Shown piece by piece: positions 13,024-21,045 of a stretch of DNA of 64,000 bases; the stretch's first letter is position 1; each line of letters begins with the position of its first letter. Source of the stretch: Phycisphaerales bacterium (lineage in GTDB: Bacteria > Planctomycetota > Phycisphaerae > Phycisphaerales > SM1A02); the NCBI GenBank assembly GCA_029246705.1, contig JAQWMQ010000027.1, positions 56,001 through 120,000 on the forward strand. Direction: 5' to 3'. The notes under the pieces were generated by a model that saw only the letters and a list, made by a program, of their open reading frames with translations, did no database searches and was not told the DNA's origin. The translations under genes and the position numbers were made by a program.

Positions 13024-15426
13024 ATGCCTGACCGATTCACCCAACGAATCATTGATCACCTCTCCAACCAGCAGTACCGCCCGGTGGATGCGGAGGAACT
13101 CGAGCGGCAACTGCGGGTCCCGCACGAACTTCGAAACGAATTCGAGCAGGAGCTGAGCTCGCTTCTGGAAGATGAACGGGTGATGCTCGGCAAAAGCGAC
13201 AAGATCCAGCTGCCACCGCTCCCCAGTGAGGTCGAGGGTCGCATCAAGATCACCGCGCGAGGCTTCGGTTTCGTGGTCACCGAGACACCCTACCGCGAGG
13301 GCGATCTGTTCATTCCCGCGAAATACACCCTGGATGCGATCACGGGAGACCGCGTCCGGGCGGCCGTGACGCGACAGGCCAAGGCGACCGGACGGGGCTC
13401 GGGGGAGCGCGAGGTTCGCACCTCCGGTCGCGTGGTGGAGATTCTCGAGCGAAAGAAGACCCGGTTCACCGGCACCATCCAGAAACGCAAGGGCGCCTGG
13501 TTCGTGATTCCCGACGGCCGCAGCCTGCGAGAGCCGATCCTGGCTCGGGATGCTTCCGCCAAGAACGTGAAGGAAGGTGACAAGGTCGTTCTCGACATCG
13601 TTCACTACCCGAGCGACCGCGAACTGGCCGAGGGCGTCATCACCGAGGTGCTGGGCGCCTCGGGTGAACCGGACGTCGAGACCCAGGCCGTGATCGCCGA
13701 CTTCGGCCTCGCCACCGACTTCTCGACGGAGGTCGTCGACGAGGCCAGGCGGGCTGCATCGGAATTCGACGCCAGCTCGTCGGAAGGCCCCTGGGAGAAT
13801 CGACTTGATCTGACCGGACTGCTGACCTTCACCATCGACCCGCCGGATGCACGCGATTTCGATGATGCGATCTCTCTCGAATACGACGCGGAGAACAACG
13901 AGTACGAACTCGGCGTTCATATCGCCGACGTCGCCCACTTCGTCACCATGGGGGGACCGCTGGACAAGGAGGGGCTGAAGCGAGGCAACTCGACCTATCT
14001 GCCGAAGCGGGTCCTGCCCATGCTTCCCGAACTGCTTTCCAACGGCGTGTGCTCGCTTCAGGAAGGCGTGAACCGCTTCGTCAAGAGCGCATTCGTCAGG
14101 TACGACGCACGTGGCCGCGTGATGGGACACCGCTACCATCGATCCGTCATCTGTTCTCGCAAGCGGCTCACCTATCTTGAAGCCCAGGCCCTGATCGACG
14201 GGAATGAAGTCGAGGCCCGGAAGAATTCCAAGAGTGAACCGGACTACCCGGTGGAACTGGTTGATGCGCTCAAGTGCTGCGACAAGCTTGCACGAGCCAT
14301 TCGCAAGGGGCGGTTCAAGGCGGGCATGCTTCGACTCGAACTGCCGGATTCCGAACTGGTCTTCGATGATGACGGTCATGTGATCGATGCCGTTCCGGAG
14401 GACGACGCATTCACCCACACCATCATCGAGATGTTCATGGTGGCCGGAAACGAAGCCGTGGCCTGGCTCTTCGCCGGGCTTGAGATTCCATTGCTCAGGC
14501 GCATCCATCCGGACCCCGACCTCACCCACATCGATGAACTTCGTGAATACGCACGACTGGTTCGATTTCAGATGCCGCAGGAACCGGATCGATCGGACCT
14601 CCAGTCCCTGATCGACGTGTCCCGAGGGACACCCTATGAACGCGCCGTCCACTTCGCGATCCTGAAGACCTTCACCAAGGCGTGCTACAGCCCCGCCTTG
14701 ATCGGTCACTTCGCACTGGCCAGCGAACACTACGCGCACTTCACCAGCCCGATCAGGCGCTACCCAGACCTCACGGTCCACCGCGCACTGGATGGCTACC
14801 TGGATGCCACCGAAAACGGAGCCCGGGTGCCAGGTGGCAAGGGAAGACGGAAACTCGCCAACGCACTCTCACACGACGATCGGTGCCTGGGCGAGGAACC
14901 TCTGGCTCGTATCGGCCAGCAGTGTTCCGAGACGGAGGTGAATTCGGAACAGGCGGAGCGAAGTCTCCGGAGCTTCCTGATCCTCCAGTTCCTCCAACAA
15001 AGGGATCCGGGCGAGACCTACAGCGGCATCATCACCGGCGTGACCTCCAACGGCGCGCTCTTCGTGATGCTCGATCGATATCTGGCCGACGGCATGGTCA
15101 CCCCCGAGAACATGCCCGGCCAGCAGGAGAACGGATCGAACTGGAACCTCGACCGGACCAGCGGCCGGCTCTTCGCCGCTCGCAGTGGCGCGTCGATCGG
15201 AATCGGCGACGTGGTCGAGGTGCAGATTGAATCGATCGATCTCGCGTCACGCGAGATGAACCTCACGATCGTGAGCTACCAACCGACCAAGCCTCCGGCG
15301 GAGGGGAGCACCTCCGGGCCGCGCCAGAAACGAGACAAGCGAGGTTCCAAGTCCTCACGCAACAAGGGCAGCACCGGCAAAAGCAAGGGCTACAAGATGG
15401 GCCGCAGGGGACGGCGCAGCAACTGA
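13024..15426 (+). CDS. rnr: Ribonuclease R
   Basis: 800-residue 3'-5' exoribonuclease of the RNB family, which degrades structured RNA. An N-terminal winged-helix region is followed by two cold-shock OB folds, then the RNB catalytic domain starting about residue 270 with the metal-binding IDPPDARDFDDAISLEY. The FTSPIRRYPDLTVHRAL signature comes later and an S1 domain lies at about residues 660-745. The Lys/Arg-rich tail (KRDKRGSKSS...GRRGRRSN) is typical of RNase R and may bind RNA. Upstream, TAGGAT lies seven bases before ATG and overlaps an AGGA, so a leaderless start and an SD start cannot be told apart. Confidence 0.97.
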   Translation: MPDRFTQRIIDHLSNQQYRPVDAEELERQLRVPHELRNEFEQELSSLLEDERVMLGKSDKIQLPPLPSEVEGRIKITARGFGFVVTETPYREGDLFIPAKYTLDAITGDRVRAAVTRQAKATGRGSGEREVRTSGRVVEILERKKTRFTGTIQKRKGAWFVIPDGRSLREPILARDASAKNVKEGDKVVLDIVHYPSDRELAEGVITEVLGASGEPDVETQAVIADFGLATDFSTEVVDEARRAASEFDASSSEGPWENRLDLTGLLTFTIDPPDARDFDDAISLEYDAENNEYELGVHIADVAHFVTMGGPLDKEGLKRGNSTYLPKRVLPMLPELLSNGVCSLQEGVNRFVKSAFVRYDARGRVMGHRYHRSVICSRKRLTYLEAQALIDGNEVEARKNSKSEPDYPVELVDALKCCDKLARAIRKGRFKAGMLRLELPDSELVFDDDGHVIDAVPEDDAFTHTIIEMFMVAGNEAVAWLFAGLEIPLLRRIHPDPDLTHIDELREYARLVRFQMPQEPDRSDLQSLIDVSRGTPYERAVHFAILKTFTKACYSPALIGHFALASEHYAHFTSPIRRYPDLTVHRALDGYLDATENGARVPGGKGRRKLANALSHDDRCLGEEPLARIGQQCSETEVNSEQAERSLRSFLILQFLQQRDPGETYSGIITGVTSNGALFVMLDRYLADGMVTPENMPGQQENGSNWNLDRTSGRLFAARSGASIGIGDVVEVQIESIDLASREMNLTIVSYQPTKPPAEGSTSGPRQKRDKRGSKSSRNKGSTGKSKGYKMGRRGRRSN

Positions 15427-15454
15427 GATGCCCATCGATCACGGACATCGGATG

Positions 15455-15490
15455 AAAAAAGCGGGACCCGACCTTTCGGTCGAGTCCCGC
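15455..15490 (-). terminator. Minus-strand hairpin terminator for the 56-residue gene
   Basis: GCGGGAC (15461-15467) pairs with GTCCCGC (15484-15490), with an inner CGACC/GGTCG stem and a TTTC loop. On the minus strand the stem is followed by six T (15455-15460). The orientation shows it terminates minus-strand transcription, which fits the small gene at 15589-15759. It may also slow plus-strand transcription from rnr. Confidence 0.8.
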
Positions 15491-15588
15491 ATTGCCTGAA
15501 GCGATGGTCTTGTGATCGGGGCCGGACGATCGCCATCTCAATGCTTCAGGCACCATTCGTATTCGCGCATCACTTGCGCGGTCAGTGT

Positions 15589-15759
15589 TCAGTAGGAAGC
15601 GAGCAGATCCTCTTCCTCGCAAGAAAGCCATCCGGGCCCGTACTGGAACCGCTGAAGAAGGCCGTCCCGGATGAAGCGTGCGCTGTCGAAGTCGGATTCG
15701 CTGAGACAGTCCCGAATGTCATTCAACAAGCCACTGATGCAGAGCGAGGTGTTGTTCAT
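15589..15759 (-). CDS. 56-residue small protein, unknown
   Basis: The protein begins MNNTSLCISGLLNDIRDCLS and ends GWLSCEEEDLLASY. It is acidic, probably helical, has three cysteines and no signal or membrane segment. I support it as a gene because GGAG sits seven bases before the ATG, the reading frame closes in front of a minus-strand hairpin terminator about 100 bases downstream, and nothing else explains the terminator's orientation. I do not recognise a family. The region between rnr and the FG-GAP gene is otherwise empty. Confidence 0.65.
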   Translation of the reverse strand: MNNTSLCISGLLNDIRDCLSESDFDSARFIRDGLLQRFQYGPGWLSCEEEDLLASY

Positions 15760-16070
15760 TGCCGTTCTCCTTCAACGCAAGGTGTCCGATGATCGCTGGG
15801 GCGGGCTTTCGACAGGATCGAAAGGCCTTCCAAGAACATCTATTCACGGATCCGCGCACCCGGACACTTGAAGACCAAGTTTCGTAGAAAGAATGACGAC
15901 ACCTGATCGAGGGCTTCCAGCCCAAAGCCCCCCCACCAGATGTCGAGAAACCCGGCTCTTTCGCCCTCAATGCCGCAAACGTGACTTTGAAGGCTAGTTT
16001 CGGCGTTCGACCATCCCGCCGAATGGATGGGCTGTACTCCACGTGGGAACGCTCGAGGAAAGGCCGCGAA
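15760..16070. other. 311-base gap between the small gene and the FG-GAP gene
   Basis: No convincing gene on either strand. It should hold divergent promoters for the 56-residue gene (minus) and the FG-GAP protein (plus). An imperfect inverted repeat, CAAGGTGTCCG near 15777 and CGGACACTTG near 15862, lies in the leader side of the small gene. I see no clear -10/-35 pair. Confidence 0.4.
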
Positions 16071-17396
16071 ATGCGACGAATGATGAGCTGCGCACTTGGT
16101 GTTCCGAGTCTCTTGGCAGTCGCCACATCGACCGGCGACCCTGTCAGGGAAGTCCCTGTCGACGAGACACGGGTGAAGATCCTGAGGGAGTTCCGTGCAC
16201 CCGGCGGCGATCCGGACCGGCAGTTCGGGTATTCAGTCGCGATAGACGGTGACCTCGTCTGCGTGGCCAACGACCAGGGCGAGGCGGATGCGCTCGGCTC
16301 AGGTCGGATACACCTGCTCAGGCTCGACCAGAACGACATTCCGCAAGAGATCGTTCTGAGAGCTCCCGATCGCAAATGGCCTGACCGCTTCGGAAGCGCG
16401 ATGTGCCTTCAGCAAGGGAGACTGCTTGCAGGTGCACCGATGGATGCCGAAAACGGGTGGGATGCAGGTGCGGTCTGGCTCTTCGAGGGAGTTGATTCCG
16501 ACTGGAGACTCTCTGCCCGACTGCAACCGGAAGAAAGCGAGGAAGGCGCGTGGTTTGGAGCAGCCGTGGATCTCGATGACGACCTTGCGGTGATCGGCTC
16601 ACCACGGACGGATGGGGTCGGTCTTGATTGCGGCTCCGTTCAGTTGTTCAGGAAGCTGCAGGATCGGTGGGTGGCGGAGTCGGTACTGATCGCCCCTGAC
16701 CAGGCATCAGGTGATTATTTCGGAAGCTCCGTCGCCTGCCATGATCAATGGATCGCAATCGGAGCCTGGGGTGATGACGACCATGGCGAGAAGACCGGAG
16801 CGGTCTGGTTGTTCACCCGGGATGGAACATCCTGGTCAGCAGTGCAGAAGATCGTTCCTCCCGAGGCAGAGGCACGCGATCGATTCGGGTGGCGTGTCGA
16901 CTTCATGGGCGGAAGGCTGGTGGTGAGTGCCTGCGGAGTGGACGAATCCAGAGGCAGGGTCTACGTCCACGACTTCAACGGAAAGGCCTGGGTGCAGACG
17001 GCCCGGCTCGAGGATCCGCAGGGCCACAGTGGCGACTGGTTCGGTTTCTCCCTTTCAACCAGGGGAAGCCTGCTGGTGGTGGGTTCACCCGGAGCAACCA
17101 CCCACGCGAAATGGTCGGGTCGAGTCTCGGTCTACCGAGACCAGGGCACGAGCTGGGAACGACTTGGTGCGATCTCCAGCGAATCGGATCTCGGTGAACA
17201 ACCGGTCCAATTCGGTTGGGCAGTCGCGACCGATGGAGAAGCCGTGGTGGTCGGTCGAATTGATGACGCGGACGGACCACCGGTGGCCGGACGTGCGTGG
17301 TTGCTGGGTGTGCCTGAAGTGCCGTCGCCGACCGAGTCGCATCAGCATCCGATTGAAACCATCGGAGCCGCTGCCGACACCGTCAGGGACTGGTGA
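16071..17396 (+). CDS. FG-GAP repeat beta-propeller protein
   Basis: 441 residues. It is built from about seven repeats of the integrin-alpha FG-GAP type, each with a pattern like FGYSVAIDGDLVCVAND, WFGAAVDLDDDLAVIGSP or YFGSSVACHDQWIAIGA followed by a GxVWLF strand. This predicts a single seven-bladed propeller, usually extracellular and used for binding. The start at 16071 has GAGGAAAGG about seven bases upstream; an earlier in-frame start at 15981 has no such site. The N-terminus is only weakly signal-peptide-like. The 3' end overlaps the convergent membrane-protein gene by 14 bases. Confidence 0.82.
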   Translation: MRRMMSCALGVPSLLAVATSTGDPVREVPVDETRVKILREFRAPGGDPDRQFGYSVAIDGDLVCVANDQGEADALGSGRIHLLRLDQNDIPQEIVLRAPDRKWPDRFGSAMCLQQGRLLAGAPMDAENGWDAGAVWLFEGVDSDWRLSARLQPEESEEGAWFGAAVDLDDDLAVIGSPRTDGVGLDCGSVQLFRKLQDRWVAESVLIAPDQASGDYFGSSVACHDQWIAIGAWGDDDHGEKTGAVWLFTRDGTSWSAVQKIVPPEAEARDRFGWRVDFMGGRLVVSACGVDESRGRVYVHDFNGKAWVQTARLEDPQGHSGDWFGFSLSTRGSLLVVGSPGATTHAKWSGRVSVYRDQGTSWERLGAISSESDLGEQPVQFGWAVATDGEAVVVGRIDDADGPPVAGRAWLLGVPEVPSPTESHQHPIETIGAAADTVRDW

Positions 17397-18093
17397 GATG
17401 CTTGCGCATGTCTCGCATGAACAGGACGATCTGCCCCTGTTCACGGGGTGAAGCCGTGGTCTCGACTTCGCTGGCCCAGAAATCCATGAATCGGACCGCC
17501 CCCGCGGCAGTCAGGGGATCGACTCGATCCGGGTTTCTTTCCCGCGTCGAGTCGGCACGCGCATTGTCCTTGAGGTTGTCGACGCGTTCCTGGTCACTGA
17601 CATTCTCACGTTCCTCGCCTCGAGTCATGCGTTCACCAAGTCGCGTCCACTGGGCGATCCAGTCATCCAGGAATGCACCGCGCTCCTCCAGGGGCAGGTT
17701 CACGTAGGTATCGGCACCTTCAGCGAGTATGTCCTTGGCGAGGATCCGTACATTGTCGGTTGCCTGTTCGCGAACCGGGCCTGAGAGCCCGGCAAGAAAG
17801 GCAGCCATCGCCGCGGAATCCTGCTGGTCCATGCCCCGGAAACGGTCGGAGAACTCGACCAGGAAGGCAATGCGCTCGTCGAGGGGAAGCTGACTGAAGT
17901 CGTCCATCGACAGGTAACCGAGGACATCCTCGACGGGTGAGTCGAAGATGCTTGGTGGTGGCTGCCACTTGAGCACCAGGAACCACCAGAGGACGAAGGC
18001 GATGACGAGCACCAGGATCGTTCCACCAAGACCGACGGCAAGCTCCCGCTTGCGCTGTTCAAGCTGCCATCGGATATCGGAAAGTTCCATCAT
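17383..18093 (-). CDS. Single-pass membrane protein with helical repeats, unknown
   Basis: 236 residues. A short cytoplasmic N-terminus leads into one transmembrane helix (LGGTILVLVIAFVLWWFLVL, about residues 22-41). The soluble part is rich in charged helices with an internal repeat, LPLDERIAFLVEF and LPLEERGAFLDDW. I do not recognise a family. AAGGA lies six bases upstream of the first of two adjacent ATGs. It follows the pilin-like gene by 36 bases on the same strand, so the two are probably coexpressed. Confidence 0.7.
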   Translation of the reverse strand: MMELSDIRWQLEQRKRELAVGLGGTILVLVIAFVLWWFLVLKWQPPPSIFDSPVEDVLGYLSMDDFSQLPLDERIAFLVEFSDRFRGMDQQDSAAMAAFLAGLSGPVREQATDNVRILAKDILAEGADTYVNLPLEERGAFLDDWIAQWTRLGERMTRGEERENVSDQERVDNLKDNARADSTRERNPDRVDPLTAAGAVRFMDFWASEVETTASPREQGQIVLFMRDMRKHLTSP

Positions 18094-18129
18094 CTCGAGT
18101 CCTTGGGGCCCGGCGTGCCTTCGAGGGAA

Positions 18130-18801
18130 TCAACCATCGTCGTCGTCATCCACGATATCGGAATAGTCGGTGCTGATTCCGACGGAACCGTCGAAGTACA
18201 AGGCATTACGAGGGATTCGGGTCCCGGGGTGACGGTCGATACTGTCCGCAAGGACCGGAAGTCGTGCGTAATCGTTGCGATAGAAGGCGGTGACCAGGCG
18301 GGCTTCGATTCCGGAACGCACCTTCTCACGCTGCTCGGGGGTGAGCGTCGGATCAAGCATCGTGGACAGCATGGCCTGCTGGACCTGGATCTGGACGTTC
18401 GGCGTGTAGCGGATCAGGCCGGGCATGTAGAAAAAGCTGGTGCCGGTCGAAAGTGAATCAGCCTCGTCATCATCAGCCGGGCAGCACCAGCACTTGTTCT
18501 CCCGGTCCATGAAGCCCCTGAATGCCCAGGGGAGCCCCCCCACCGGTCCATCGTCGGTCACCGCCGGCAGGAACTCGACCATGGGCAGGCTGCCCTGATG
18601 CTGGTTCTGGTAGGTCTGCATGATCCCACCGAGTTCGCGGAGGTTGCTCTGGCAGTTGACGTTGAAGGCTTCCATTCGGAAGGTCCGCAGAGCCGGCAAC
18701 GTGATGCTGAGCAGGACGCCGATGATTCCGATCACCACCATCAGCTCAACGACGGTGAACGCCGGGCGAAGGCCTCGTACTCTCTTCCAGGTTGTGGTCA
18801 T
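18130..18801 (-). CDS. Type IV prepilin-like (pseudopilin) protein
   Basis: 223 residues. The N-terminus has a basic leader followed by F-T-V-V-E-L-M-V-V-I-G-I-I-G-V-L-L, the class III prepilin peptidase signature with Glu at +5. Such proteins are cleaved and methylated by PilD and assembled in type II secretion or type IV pilus systems. The head domain has CWCCPADDDE and ends with an acidic DDDDDG. Planctomycetes carry many such prepilins of unclear role. I chose ATG 18801, which has GGAG eight bases upstream; the frame extends to 18864. No pilus assembly genes are adjacent. Confidence 0.85.
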   Translation of the reverse strand: MTTTWKRVRGLRPAFTVVELMVVIGIIGVLLSITLPALRTFRMEAFNVNCQSNLRELGGIMQTYQNQHQGSLPMVEFLPAVTDDGPVGGLPWAFRGFMDRENKCWCCPADDDEADSLSTGTSFFYMPGLIRYTPNVQIQVQQAMLSTMLDPTLTPEQREKVRSGIEARLVTAFYRNDYARLPVLADSIDRHPGTRIPRNALYFDGSVGISTDYSDIVDDDDDG

Positions 18802-18943
18802 CTCGCGGGCTCCGGACTTCATGACCCCTACAGGATGTGCCTTACCCGTCGGGAGATGCTTCAAATATACCGCCCTGATCGATCTCAGCCCACTGATTGC
18901 ATCGTTTGTTTTCGCAAGGAATCGCCGAAAACGCCTCAGAGGC

Positions 18944-19867
18944 CTATTCGGCGAAGATCGCGTCGATGAAGGAATCCCCGTCGAAAGCCTCGACGTCTTC
19001 AGGACGCTCTCCGATTCCCACCAGCTTCACGGGAACGTCGAGCTCGTCACGAATGGCCACGACGATGCCCCCTCGAGCGGTTCCATCCAGCTTGGAGAGG
19101 AAGACCCCGGTCACTTCGACCGCATCGGTGAAGACACGAGCCTGATTGAGTGCGTTCTGTCCACTGGTCGCATCGAGCACGAGCAGGACCTCGTGCGGTG
19201 CCCCGGGGATCTTGCGTGCGATGACATCACGAATCTTCACCAGCTGGCGCATCAGGTCGTTCTGGGTATGCAGCCGTCCCGCAGTGTCGACCAGCAGAAC
19301 GTCCATCTGACGTGCCACTGCCGCCTCGGCCGCATCAAAGGCAACGGAAGCCGGGTCGGCACCCTGGTTTCCCTTGACGACGTCGACACCCAGTCGTTCG
19401 GACCAGATGGAAAGCTGCTCGACCGCACCCGCACGGAAGGTGTCCGCGGCGGCAAGAAGGACGCTGCGACCTTCCTCTCGAAGTGCACGAGCGATCTTGG
19501 CGACACTGGTGGTCTTGCCGACACCGTTGACGCCGACCACCAGGATCACCGTGGGCGGATCGCCGGAGACCGCGAGGCCGGGTTCGTGATGAACCCATCG
19601 GGACTTGAGCACGTTCTTGAGGTGTTCGAGCGCCTCGTCGCCGGATGAGATCTTTCCAGCCTTCCAGTCCTCTCGAAGCGCATCCACGATTTCCCGCGTC
19701 GCCTTGACCCCGACATCGGCACCGAGCAGGCGAACCTCTATCTCGTCGATCATCGCCTCGTCGATCGAACGTCCGGTCAACAGCGAACGCAGGCCGCTGC
19801 CGAACGATGTCGCTGTTCGGGAGAGACCCTGGCGGATGCGCGAGATTGTCGACTTGAAGAGACCCAT
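18944..19867 (-). CDS. ftsY: Signal recognition particle receptor FtsY
   Basis: 307-residue SRP-type GTPase that receives SRP-ribosome complexes at the inner membrane. The four-helix N domain is followed by the G domain with GVNGVGKTT (residues 112-120), DTFRAGA, DTAGRLH (194-200) and the TKLDG-equivalent SKLDGTARGG. There is no long acidic A-domain, as in many bacteria. GAGAGG lies five bases upstream. It is last in ribH-nusB-ftsY, nine bases after nusB. Confidence 0.96.
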   Translation of the reverse strand: MGLFKSTISRIRQGLSRTATSFGSGLRSLLTGRSIDEAMIDEIEVRLLGADVGVKATREIVDALREDWKAGKISSGDEALEHLKNVLKSRWVHHEPGLAVSGDPPTVILVVGVNGVGKTTSVAKIARALREEGRSVLLAAADTFRAGAVEQLSIWSERLGVDVVKGNQGADPASVAFDAAEAAVARQMDVLLVDTAGRLHTQNDLMRQLVKIRDVIARKIPGAPHEVLLVLDATSGQNALNQARVFTDAVEVTGVFLSKLDGTARGGIVVAIRDELDVPVKLVGIGERPEDVEAFDGDSFIDAIFAE

Positions 19868-19876
19868 GGACGCCTC

Positions 19877-20311
19877 TCAACCCTCACCGGGTTGCGACGG
19901 ATCGATGGAAGAATCATCCTTCCAGATCCGGTCGAGCACGGCATTCACGAAACCAAAGCTCTTTTCACCGCCGAATTCCTTGGCAAGCTCGACCGCACCG
20001 TTGATCGCGACCTTTCCTGCCGTTCCCGCATGGCGGATCTCGTAGAGGGCGATTCGGAGGATGTTTCGGTCGATCATCGGCTGACGGTGCGTGGGCCACT
20101 CGGGCGAAAGAGGCCTGACGAGTTCATCCGACTCCTCGCGGTGCTCCCAGGCGCCCCTGGCGAGTTCGAAACCCGCCGACTGTGCGGTTTCAGAGGTACG
20201 GCTGCCCTCGAGTGTCTCGCGGATCTGCTCGGCATCGGAATCACCCACCGCATCGAACTGGTAGATCGCCTGCAGGGCACACCGCCGAGTATCACGGGAG
20301 ATGCCGCTCAA
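19877..20311 (-). CDS. nusB: Transcription antitermination factor NusB
   Basis: 144-residue all-helical RNA-binding protein that acts with NusE (S10) at boxA in rRNA antitermination. Family features are RRCALQAIYQFDA at the N-terminus, and DRNILRIALYEI, VAINGAVELAKEFGGEKSFGFVNAVLDRI in the C-terminal half. Its start overlaps the ribH stop by four bases (ATGA). The ribH-nusB pairing is a widely conserved gene order. Confidence 0.95.
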   Translation of the reverse strand: MSGISRDTRRCALQAIYQFDAVGDSDAEQIRETLEGSRTSETAQSAGFELARGAWEHREESDELVRPLSPEWPTHRQPMIDRNILRIALYEIRHAGTAGKVAINGAVELAKEFGGEKSFGFVNAVLDRIWKDDSSIDPSQPGEG

Positions 20312-20949
20312 GCCTCTTCCTCCTCGTCCTCGTACTCCTCATCATCCTCGTACTCGCCCTCGTCCTCGTCCTCGCTCTCGAGATCACTCTCGTCATCATC
20401 GCCGTCATCCGAATCGTCGACGTATTCGTATTCGACGACCTCGTCCTCGCCGTCCTCGTCCTCGAGCTCCTCTTCGCCGAGATCCTCCTCGATGGTCTCG
20501 AGCGCCCGAGCCGTCGCGATGACAGCGTTCATCGTTTCCTCGCCCTTGTTGCCCTTGAGGCCACCGGCACGTTCCATGGCCTGCTCGGTGGAGAGCACGG
20601 TGAGGATTCCGAAACCAACCCCGAGTTCATGCTCGAAGGCGATCTGCGCCAGCTGGTGGGCGATCGAGCGAGCGAGGTGGGCGTCGTGGGTGGTCTCGCC
20701 ACGGATGATGCATCCGAGAGCCACCACGCCGTCGAGATCCTTGCGCGCAAGGGCATCCACCAGGGGGATGAGCTCGAAAGCGCCCGCAGCGGTCACTTCG
20801 TAGATGTCGTCAGGGTCACCACCAGCATCGACGAAGGCGGTGATTGCACCCGATCGAAGGCGGTCGGTGACCTCCTCGTGGTAGCAACTGGTCACGATTC
20901 CAATTCGCAGACCCTGGGCGTCAAGGTGCATTTTCGGAGCATCACGCAT
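20308..20949 (-). CDS. ribH: Lumazine synthase (RibH) with a 60-residue poly-acidic tail
   Basis: 6,7-dimethyl-8-ribityllumazine synthase, the penultimate riboflavin step. The core (residues 10-153) has the substrate motifs GAFELI, ALGCIIRGETTHD with the catalytic His, and VGFGILTVLSTEQAMERAGG. Normal RibH ends about residue 155-160; here residues 154-213 form an extra tail in which 42 of 60 residues are Asp or Glu and none is Lys or Arg. RibH often assembles as a 60-subunit capsid. AAGGA lies seven bases upstream of ATG. Confidence 0.94.
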   Translation of the reverse strand: MRDAPKMHLDAQGLRIGIVTSCYHEEVTDRLRSGAITAFVDAGGDPDDIYEVTAAGAFELIPLVDALARKDLDGVVALGCIIRGETTHDAHLARSIAHQLAQIAFEHELGVGFGILTVLSTEQAMERAGGLKGNKGEETMNAVIATARALETIEEDLGEEELEDEDGEDEVVEYEYVDDSDDGDDDESDLESEDEDEGEYEDDEEYEDEEEEA

Positions 20950-20976
20950 GTGGTAATCCTTGCTTGGGAGCCCGGC

Positions 20977-20982
20977 ATGGTA
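20977..20982 (-). promoter_or_regulatory. Putative -10 box for the ribH-nusB-ftsY operon
   Basis: TACCAT on the minus strand, 27 bases before the ribH ATG, within GGATACCAT, the same 9-mer found before the divergent UbiA-like gene. With start about seven bases downstream it would leave a short leader that includes the AAGGA site. No good -35 hexamer is visible. Confidence 0.4.
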
Positions 20983-21010
20983 TCCGGATCACCCCTCCAT
21001 GGGGATTCTT

Positions 21011-21039
21011 TTTCACGTCAGGCCTCTGCTGGATACCAT
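21011..21039 (+). promoter_or_regulatory. Putative promoter for a leaderless UbiA-like transcript
   Basis: TTTCAC (21011-21016), a 17-base spacer, then TACCAT (21034-21039) exactly six bases before the ATG at 21046. No Shine-Dalgarno sequence precedes the ATG. The spacing would place the transcription start on or next to the start codon. Confidence 0.5.
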
Positions 21040-21045
21040 CTTCTC

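Noticed and set aside
12961..14781. Long 606-residue open frame on the minus strand opposite RNase R
   Set aside because: Antisense to a clear rnr gene; the sequence shows no domain and has the Arg/Gly/Asp bias of a GC-rich shadow frame.
20182..21045. Upstream extension of the UbiA-like frame, antisense to ribH and nusB
   Set aside because: The open frame comes from the poly-acidic GAG/GAC codons of ribH read backwards (Leu/Val/Ile-rich). UbiA homology starts only at ATG 21046.
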